Part shown: in pieces, positions 58,197-64,000 of the stretch
Numbering within the stretch: the first letter of the stretch is position 1
Layout: each line of letters begins with the position of its first letter
From: Bog-159 sp963738375
GTDB lineage: Bacteria > Acidobacteriota > Terriglobia > Bryobacterales > Bryobacteraceae
Assembly: GCA_963738375.1 (NCBI GenBank)
Contig: CAVTWL010000004.1
Coordinates: 1,364,001-1,428,000 of the forward strand
Reading direction: 5' to 3'
DNA: 64,000 nt
Notes under the pieces: generated by a model
The model's database searches: none
What the model was told of the DNA's origin: nothing
What the model saw: the letters and a program-made list of their open reading frames with translations, nothing else
Translations under genes and position numbers: made by a program

Positions 58197-59158
58197 GCGT
58201 GCTTTACCTGACCGAAAAGGAAGTGCAGGGTCTGCTGCCGATGGGCGTTTGCGTCGATCTGATGCAGAAGATCTTCGAGCGGCTGGGCTCGGGCGAGGCA
58301 ATCAATCAGCCTCGGCGACGGCTATTTCTGCCTACGGGATCGGTTCTGCATTACATGGCCGGCGGCGATGGTACTTACTACGGCGCGAAGGTGTACGCGA
58401 CGAACCCGAAATATGGCGCGAGCTTTTTGTTTTTGCTTTACCGGGCGGCGGACGCGGCCCCGCTGGCGATTATCGAGGCCAACTACCTGGGGCAGATCCG
58501 GACCGGGGCGGCGAGCGGGCTGGCTACTAAGTATATGGCTCGGGAGGACGCGGGTATTTTAGGAATCATCGGCAGCGGCTTTCAAGCGCGCACGCAACTG
58601 GAAGCGATGCTGGCGGTGCGGAAGTTCGAGGACATTCGGGTATGGAGCCGGGATCAGGCAAAGCGGAGCGCGTTTGCAGCCGATGGATCGGCGCGGTTTG
58701 GCGTCACGGTGCGGGCGGTGGATACGGCGGAAGAAGCGGTGCGGGACGCAGGCATTGTAGTGACGGCGACTTACGCCAAGGATCCAGTGTTGGCCGCGGA
58801 ATGGATTGGCGCGGGGACACATGTGAATGCCATGGGTTCGAACCAGGCAGCACGGCGCGAGATTCCCGGCGAACTGGTCAAGCGGGCGGATTTAATTGCG
58901 GTGGACTCGATCGAGCAGGCAAGTATGGAATCGGGCGACTTGCTGCTGGCGTTCCCTGGCGACCAGTGGAGCGCCGCACCGATCGTAGAGTTGAAAGACA
59001 TCGTCAACGGAAAAGCTGTTGGGCGCACACGGCCTGAGGCGGTCACGCTATTTAAGTCGATCGGACTGGCGGTCGAAGACGTGATCGCTGCCGGATTCGT
59101 TTATGAACAGGCCAAAGCATGCGGCCTGGGTAGCCAAGTCCCGAATGCTCACTCCTGA
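58193..59158 (+). CDS. Ornithine cyclodeaminase/mu-crystallin family protein
   Basis: A 321-residue NAD(P)-dependent enzyme, intact. Motifs include GSVLHYMAGGDGTYYGAKVY, IIEANYLGQIRTGAASGLATKY and the Rossmann sequence GIIGSGFQARTQLEAM, then VVTATYAKDPVL and GTHVNAMGSNQAARREIP. Relatives act as ornithine cyclodeaminases, alanine dehydrogenases or ketimine reductases; the exact substrate is unclear. ATG 58193 overlaps the ABC-F stop (ATGA). The 3' end overlaps a small convergent zinc-ribbon gene by 10 bases. Confidence 0.9.
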   Translation: MSVLYLTEKEVQGLLPMGVCVDLMQKIFERLGSGEAINQPRRRLFLPTGSVLHYMAGGDGTYYGAKVYATNPKYGASFLFLLYRAADAAPLAIIEANYLGQIRTGAASGLATKYMAREDAGILGIIGSGFQARTQLEAMLAVRKFEDIRVWSRDQAKRSAFAADGSARFGVTVRAVDTAEEAVRDAGIVVTATYAKDPVLAAEWIGAGTHVNAMGSNQAARREIPGELVKRADLIAVDSIEQASMESGDLLLAFPGDQWSAAPIVELKDIVNGKAVGRTRPEAVTLFKSIGLAVEDVIAAGFVYEQAKACGLGSQVPNAHS

Positions 59159-59373
59159 GCCGGGAGCTGCTGTTCGTTGTCACGCCAAGCGCTTATTTTC
59201 AAGCGCCGGCAGACCCAGCAAAGAGGCTCACCAAGGCCGAGGGACGTTTCGGCGCCACAAACCGAGCATTTGGCGGGCTTCCTGAGATTGTCCGTAATCA
59301 GGGACCGCTTGGCCTGCTCGAGGATTTCCGGAGCGATGACCGGTTCGGATTTGGGCAGCATCTTTCTCTTCAT
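59149..59373 (-). CDS. Small zinc-ribbon protein
   Basis: A 74-residue protein with a CxxC pair at each end of a short loop, CSVCGAETSLGLGEPLCWVC, which is a zinc-ribbon. The N-terminus (PEILEQAKRSLITDN) is helical and basic. Zinc ribbons of this size bind nucleic acid or proteins; no function can be assigned. ATG 59373 has only a weak ribosome site, and ATG 59361 is an alternative. A perfect hairpin lies just upstream. Confidence 0.65.
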   Translation of the reverse strand: MKRKMLPKSEPVIAPEILEQAKRSLITDNLRKPAKCSVCGAETSLGLGEPLCWVCRRLKISAWRDNEQQLPAQE

Positions 59374-59400
59374 TTCAATCCAAGTCTGACTTCAATATAG

Positions 59401-59430
59401 CGCGCATTGGGCAGCGAGCGCCAATGCGCG
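59401..59430. terminator. Perfect 10-base hairpin between two zinc-ribbon genes
   Basis: CGCGCATTGG (59401-59410) and CCAATGCGCG (59421-59430) are perfectly complementary around a 10-base loop. It follows the stop of the upstream minus-strand gene by 24 bases and precedes the next start by 28. Without a T run it may terminate weakly or act in the leader of the downstream gene. Confidence 0.5.
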
Positions 59431-59454
59431 CCGATTGAAAAAGTACTGGAGTGA

Positions 59455-59637
59455 TTATGCCGCTTCGGCGGCTTGTAGTACGATGGCCACGTCTAAAGAC
59501 GAGTTACAGCGAGGGCAGCGTTGCCCAGGCGTGACGCGCGTCCGTTTACCGATGATATCGATGGTTGCCGGCACGGTATGGGTGCAGATGGGGCAGTGGA
59601 CGAGAGCACTGACGCCTTTTTCGATGATTGGCTGCAT
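59455..59637 (-). CDS. Small double-CxxC protein
   Basis: A 60-residue protein with CPIC near residue 15 and CPRC near residue 41, a second zinc ribbon, on the same strand as the one at 59149. GGGGAG lies 8 bases before ATG 59637, which supports it as a real gene. No family is recognised. Confidence 0.65.
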   Translation of the reverse strand: MQPIIEKGVSALVHCPICTHTVPATIDIIGKRTRVTPGQRCPRCNSSLDVAIVLQAAEAA

Positions 59638-59748
59638 GGTTATTTCTCCCCTTCACCACATCGGACGCGAAAACCGGTGTGGAGGTTGTAGCAATTTACA
59701 AAGATTTGCAAAGGGCAGCCGGACGGCGGTTTGTGTCAACATGGCATT

Positions 59749-60042
59749 ATGAGCCAGCCGCCGCAACCACCCAAAATCCAGATGAGCAACGTGCCGGAAT
59801 ACCGTGAAGGGTATGCCAACAGCGTACAAATCCGGGTGAACCTTTGGGATTTTTTCTTGATGTTCGGGTTGTTTCAGAGTGGTCCTGACAACGTGAGCAT
59901 TCAAAACTTTCAAGGCATTTATCTGAGCCCGCAGCAGGCCAAGGCGTTGATGAACGTTTTGACCCAGAACGTAACGCAATACGAAGCTGCGTTTGGAGAG
60001 ATCAAGCTGGAGCCACACCCGCCCGCCGGGTCCGTTCAGTAA
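59749..60042 (+). CDS. DUF3467 domain protein
   Basis: A 97-residue protein starting MSQPPQPPKIQMSNVPEY at ATG 59749. YANSVQIRVNLWDFFLMFG and FQGIYLSPQQAKALMNVL are typical of the DUF3467 family, small cytoplasmic proteins of unknown role found next to diverse genes. The stop overlaps the next start (TAATG), so it is co-translated with the glycosyltransferase. Confidence 0.85.
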   Translation: MSQPPQPPKIQMSNVPEYREGYANSVQIRVNLWDFFLMFGLFQSGPDNVSIQNFQGIYLSPQQAKALMNVLTQNVTQYEAAFGEIKLEPHPPAGSVQ

Positions 60043-61529
60043 TGGCTGAGCCGACGCGCCGGCAGATTCGACCCGAAAGTTACTTCGTTTTCTTCGCGCT
60101 ATTTGCGCTGATGGTTTTTGTCCCACACGGACCGCTGCTGAAGGTGCCGTACTTCTGGGATGAAATGGGACAGTTCGTACCGGCGGCGCTGGACATATAC
60201 CAAGGCGGCGCATGGATTCCGCATTCGACCGTACCGAACGTCCACCCGCCCGGTGTGATGGCTTACCTGGCCGGAGTCTGGACGCTGGCCGGCTACTCGA
60301 TCGCAAGCACGCGAGTCGCCATGCTGCTGGTGGCAACAGGTGGAGTGCTGGCGGCATTTCTGCTGGCGATCGAACTGTGCCGGAATGTGCGCGGATCGCC
60401 GGCGTTTATGGCTGTGTTTCTTTTGGGCGTTTCGCCGCTTTTTTTCGCGCAAGCCATGATGGCGCAACTGGACATGCCCGCCATGGCGCTGAGCTGCCTG
60501 GTTTTCTTGCTGTTTGTTCAAGATAGGACACGGGCGGCGGCGGTCGTATGCGTGGGGCTGGTGCTGGTGAAAGAAACCGGACTGCTGGCGCCGCTGGTTT
60601 GCGGGGCCTGGCTGGTATACGAGAAGCGGGTGCGGGAAGCGGCCTGGTTCGTACTGCCGCTGTTGGCTCTAGGCGGTTGGCTGGCAGTGCTGGCGATGCG
60701 CACGGGGCATCTGTTCGGCAACGTCGAATTTGCACGATATAACCTTTACTATCCCCTTCATCCGGTGAGGCTTGCGCTCGCGCTTGGACGCCGGCTGTAT
60801 TATTTGTTCTGGCAAGATTTTCATTGGATCGGTACGGTCGCCATGGTGGCCGGGTGGAAGCGCGGAGTTTTCGCGACCCGGGGATGGCGGATCGCATGGA
60901 TGATGATTTGGGTCCACGTGCTGTTTCTGAGCGTAGTGGGCGGCGCGATGCTGGAGCGGTATCTGCTGCCGGTGCTGCCGTTGGTTTACGCGGCGATGGT
61001 GGCGGGGATGTCGATTTGGCGCACTCCGGTGAGGGTGGTTTGCGAGGTTGGATTGCTGGCGGGATTGATAGCGGGCAATTTCTGGAATCCGCCGTATCCG
61101 TTTCCGATGGACAACAATCTGGCTTTCACGGATTTTGTAGAGTTGCAGCAGACGGCGGCGGAATTTGTGGAGCACAGATATCCGGGAGAACGGGTGGCGA
61201 CGGTATGGCCGCTGACTTCGGCCTTGAGCCGGCCCGAATTCGGGTATGTCACGCATCCCGTGCCGGTGACGAGCCTGGAAGATTTCACGGCGGGGAGCAT
61301 GGACGGGGCCGGTTGGCGGCGGAGCGCGCGGGTGCTGGTATTTTATCCGCGAACGTGGGAACCGGCGTGGAGTTGGACGAAGGTGGGGACCGTGCGCGAC
61401 GTGCTGCGGCGATTCTACAATTACGAACCGGAATTGAGCGGCGACGAATTACGGCGCCGTGGGCTACAAGTGGTAGCGCGATGGGAGCGGCGGGGGTGGT
61501 GGATCGAGGTGTATGAAACGCCCTCCTAG
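60042..61529 (+). CDS. PMT/ArnT-like membrane glycosyltransferase (GT-C)
   Basis: A 495-residue intact integral membrane protein with about ten TM helices. The first periplasmic loop holds PYFWDEMGQFVPAALDIYQG, where the Asp-Glu pair is the catalytic-base position of GT39/ArnT-type enzymes, and PNVHPPGVMAYLAG follows. A C-terminal soluble domain (from FTDFVELQQTAAEFVEHR) ends the protein. Such enzymes transfer a sugar from a lipid phosphate to protein or lipid acceptors. The acceptor is unknown. The stop overlaps the stop of the convergent receptor gene. Confidence 0.83.
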   Translation: MAEPTRRQIRPESYFVFFALFALMVFVPHGPLLKVPYFWDEMGQFVPAALDIYQGGAWIPHSTVPNVHPPGVMAYLAGVWTLAGYSIASTRVAMLLVATGGVLAAFLLAIELCRNVRGSPAFMAVFLLGVSPLFFAQAMMAQLDMPAMALSCLVFLLFVQDRTRAAAVVCVGLVLVKETGLLAPLVCGAWLVYEKRVREAAWFVLPLLALGGWLAVLAMRTGHLFGNVEFARYNLYYPLHPVRLALALGRRLYYLFWQDFHWIGTVAMVAGWKRGVFATRGWRIAWMMIWVHVLFLSVVGGAMLERYLLPVLPLVYAAMVAGMSIWRTPVRVVCEVGLLAGLIAGNFWNPPYPFPMDNNLAFTDFVELQQTAAEFVEHRYPGERVATVWPLTSALSRPEFGYVTHPVPVTSLEDFTAGSMDGAGWRRSARVLVFYPRTWEPAWSWTKVGTVRDVLRRFYNYEPELSGDELRRRGLQVVARWERRGWWIEVYETPS

Positions 61530-64000
61530 AACGTCAGGCGGGCGCCTAGTTGGAAGGCGCGGGGCCCACCGGTGCCGAAGATGTTCGATTCGCGCTGGGT
61601 GGGCTGGCCGAAGTTGGGTGCGTTCAAGGCGGAGTTGTAGTTGGTGAGATTGGCGATATTGAAGGGGTTGAAGCACTCGGCGAGGGTGGTGAGTTGCAGG
61701 CGCTCGTGGAGGTGGAAGACCTTGGTGAGGCGGAGATCCTGCGAGTTGAAGCTGTGGGGGAGCGAGAAATTCGCGGGCAGGGTGATTTTTACGGGATAGG
61801 TTTGGTTGTACGCGTCGATGAGCTGGATGAGATCGGCTTTGCCTTTGGTGACGCCGAATTCATTGAAGCCGCCTCCGGGAAGCGGGGAACCACCGATGGC
61901 GTTCATGCCCAAGACTTCGACGGAACCGTTGCCATTGAGGTCGAGACCGGCGAGGTTGGGTTCAAAGGGTTGCGCGCTTTGAAACGAGGTAATGCCGGAG
62001 AGACGGAAACCCCAAGGCAGGGCGGCGACCAGGGAGCCGGTGAGGGTTTGATGGCCGGCTTGCGGGCCCATACTGGCGAACCAATTGGAATTGTCGACCA
62101 GACCGTTGTAACCGTATTGGCTCGCGTAGGCGTAGGCCAAGGACGCGACGGTGCGATGAGAGAAGCGCTTATCCAGCTTGATGAGGAGGCCTCTGTAGTG
62201 GGAGCGTGCGCCGCTGATGTTGGCTTCGATGGGGCCGGAGGAACATTCGGCATCGACGTTGAGCGCCTGACCGGTGAGGCAGTTGGGGATGACGGGACCC
62301 TCGGTGCTGTAGTAGCGATTCAAGTCGGTGTTATTGATCAACTGATGCAGGTATTGACGGAAGACCAAGTCGGCGCTGACCACCAGATCAGAACGGATTT
62401 CGCGCTGGATGCCGAGGCTGACATGTTCTGAGTAGGGCAGATGGAAGTTATCGGGAATCAGGCCCTGGCCGGTCTTGAATAGCTGGATGTTGCGAACGGA
62501 AAGATCGGTGGTCCCGCCAGGACCGAGTTCGGCTTCGGCGCCCTTAATGAAGACGGGCATGAGGAATTCGAGTTCGGTACCGGTGAAGGTGGTGGGGTGA
62601 GTTTGGAGGTTGGAGGGCTCGAGGGCCGCTGGGAGATTGGCGAAGCCGTTGACACCGGCGATGGCGCTGAAGAAGACGCTATCGCCTAAGACGGGGCGGC
62701 CGGTGCCGCGCGGGCCCAGGATGACGCGCTCGACGAAGCGATTGTAGACATCCCAGGTGTCGTAGTAGATAGCTGCGCCGCCGCGGACGACGGTTTTGTT
62801 GTCGCGCGTGACCGTCCAGGCAAAGCCAAGCATGGGGCTGAAATTATGCGGGGACTGGCGTTCCGCGCCGAGGCCGCCGGCGCCGAAGAGGGGTGCGAGG
62901 TAGGCGGGCTTGGTGAGATCGTGATTCAAGGCCCCGGTTTCGTAGGACCAGGCGAGGCCGTAATTCAGATTGAGGCGGGGGCGAATTTTCCAGGTGTCCT
63001 CGGCGTAGAGGTGGAAGAGATTGTCGTGATCGGCGGCGGAGCGGTTGAAGGCGGGAGGCTGGCTGGGATCGCCGATGCCCATCTGGAAACTGTAGACGGG
63101 CAATTTCAGCAGGTCCTTGATGCTGGTGAAGGTGGCAGGAATTGAGATTTGATATTGGGGCGCGACGGTGGCGTTGAAGGCTTGGACCTGAGCGGGCGAC
63201 CAGAGTTCCATGGCGGCGGGATCGTAATAAGCATAGGTGCCGGTGCCCTTCTGATATTCCCAATAGCCGCCGTATTTGAGGGAGTGCGAACCTTTCTGGG
63301 AGCTAAGGTTGTCGGCGAAGCTATGGCGGCGGAGAAGGCGGGTTTGGGGGGCGGTGGGGGAATTGCCGAGGGCGAAATCGTTGACGCCGACGATGGTGAT
63401 CATGGGGCCGCCCAGTCCGACGCAGGGTGCCGGACATTGCGCGGCGCTGGGCGGGAGGTTGCTGTTGGACCAGAACGTGTAGGAATAGCGAAACTCGTTG
63501 ACCAGGGTGGGGGTGAAGACGGTGATGAGCGAGGCGACGCCGGAATCGGCCCAGTTGGTGTTGACGTTCCAATCGGACGGGAGATCGCCGTTGCCGGGGG
63601 GTGCGTAGGACTTGTTGCCGTCGTGGGAGTAGCGCAGGAAGGCGTTATTGGCGGAGTTGACGCGCCAGTCAAAACGCTCGGTGAGTTCGTTGGCGTGATA
63701 GGGGCTGGAGGTATTTGCGCCGAGGTTGTCGAACAAGGGGTTGCTGGGGAAGGCGCTGAAGACGGCGGTCTGGTTGATGTGTTCGAGGCTGGAGAAGAAG
63801 AACAGCTTGTCCTTGACGATGGGGCCGCCGAACCAGAAGCCTTCCTGGCGGCGGGCGAAGAAAGGACTGGCGGGCTCATTGGGATCGCGCGCGAGGTAGG
63901 GATAGGCGGCGAGGTCGTGATCGCGGAAGTAGAAAAAGGCAGCGCCGTGAAAATCGTTGCCGCCGGAGCGGGTGACGACGTTGATGGCGCCGCCGGCGGC
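61526..64000 (-). CDS. Oar-like TonB-dependent receptor, 5' end outside window
   Basis: The frame is open from the window end at 64000 to TAG 61528-61526, 825 codons without a break. The visible start AAGGAINVVTRSGGNDFHGAAF is the plug end of an Oar receptor, and WFGGPIVKDKLFFFSSLEHI follows. The barrel runs to the terminal phenylalanine of FQLGARLTF. The carboxypeptidase-regulatory domain and signal peptide must lie beyond 64000. Methionine at 63736 is a TTG inside the frame, not a start. The ligand is unknown; receptors of this type are numerous in this group and are thought to import glycans or metal complexes. Confidence 0.9.
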   Translation of the reverse strand, partial: AAGGAINVVTRSGGNDFHGAAFFYFRDHDLAAYPYLARDPNEPASPFFARRQEGFWFGGPIVKDKLFFFSSLEHINQTAVFSAFPSNPLFDNLGANTSSPYHANELTERFDWRVNSANNAFLRYSHDGNKSYAPPGNGDLPSDWNVNTNWADSGVASLITVFTPTLVNEFRYSYTFWSNSNLPPSAAQCPAPCVGLGGPMITIVGVNDFALGNSPTAPQTRLLRRHSFADNLSSQKGSHSLKYGGYWEYQKGTGTYAYYDPAAMELWSPAQVQAFNATVAPQYQISIPATFTSIKDLLKLPVYSFQMGIGDPSQPPAFNRSAADHDNLFHLYAEDTWKIRPRLNLNYGLAWSYETGALNHDLTKPAYLAPLFGAGGLGAERQSPHNFSPMLGFAWTVTRDNKTVVRGGAAIYYDTWDVYNRFVERVILGPRGTGRPVLGDSVFFSAIAGVNGFANLPAALEPSNLQTHPTTFTGTELEFLMPVFIKGAEAELGPGGTTDLSVRNIQLFKTGQGLIPDNFHLPYSEHVSLGIQREIRSDLVVSADLVFRQYLHQLINNTDLNRYYSTEGPVIPNCLTGQALNVDAECSSGPIEANISGARSHYRGLLIKLDKRFSHRTVASLAYAYASQYGYNGLVDNSNWFASMGPQAGHQTLTGSLVAALPWGFRLSGITSFQSAQPFEPNLAGLDLNGNGSVEVLGMNAIGGSPLPGGGFNEFGVTKGKADLIQLIDAYNQTYPVKITLPANFSLPHSFNSQDLRLTKVFHLHERLQLTTLAECFNPFNIANLTNYNSALNAPNFGQPTQRESNIFGTGGPRAFQLGARLTF

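Overview
This window is GC-rich chromosomal DNA that looks like a soil Acidobacteriota, most likely of the Solibacter/Bryobacter group. That placement is an inference from gene content: two Oar-like TonB-dependent receptors with carboxypeptidase-regulatory N-termini, a CBM9/dihaem/PQQ fusion, ThuA and sugar-isomerase genes, many secreted proteins of unknown function, and short interspersed GC-rich repeats. I saw no tRNA, rRNA, CRISPR array, phage or insertion sequence.

Quality matters for reading the annotation. About fifty single-base indels interrupt otherwise well-conserved genes, and at most sites I worked out, removing or adding one base (often in a G or C run) restores a family motif. 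I therefore annotate these as one gene each and treat the breaks as probable sequence errors. They cluster at 15-18.5, 23.7-27.4, 29.5-32.2 and 39-41 kb. One ABC-F gene instead carries an in-frame TAG.

Layout. 0-7 kb: partial TIR protein, a secreted protein, an Oar receptor and a Tat-exported SelA-like PLP enzyme. 7-12.6 kb: a secreted triple-RidA protein, a CBM9-cytochrome-PQQ dehydrogenase and a TPR protein. 12.7-14.2 kb: an Rrf2 regulator with cysK. 14.3-22 kb: a BNR-type protein, a GH18/deacetylase/GT2 fusion, a possible effector-immunity pair and a large secreted TIG protein. 22.2-29 kb: DUF1223, SDR, glycogen-debranching enzyme, MsrPQ and an ankyrin protein. 29.2-32.3 kb: a CysM-JAMM-CysO-MoeZ operon, resembling the carrier-protein cysteine pathway of Mycobacterium tuberculosis, with CysO apparently fused in frame to MoeZ.

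32.5-46.6 kb: serpin, FHA protein, membrane protein, MFS transporter, phosphoesterase, SDR, TldD/PmbA, a DUF4139 protein, MazEF between copies of a short repeat, and DUF169. 46.6-52 kb: GH3 beta-glucosidase, a GAF-GAF-ANTAR regulator and an eno-gpmA operon. 52.2-59.2 kb: a tightly overlapping run of a PHM-like copper monooxygenase with haem, ThuA, sugar isomerase, double redoxin, ABC-F ATPase and ornithine cyclodeaminase. 59.1-64 kb: two small zinc ribbons, DUF3467, a PMT-like glycosyltransferase and a second Oar receptor that leaves the window.

The strongest candidates for new biology are the CysO-MoeZ fusion beside its own JAMM protease, the two-gene effector-immunity cassette, and the pairing of an exported PLP enzyme with an exported triple RidA.
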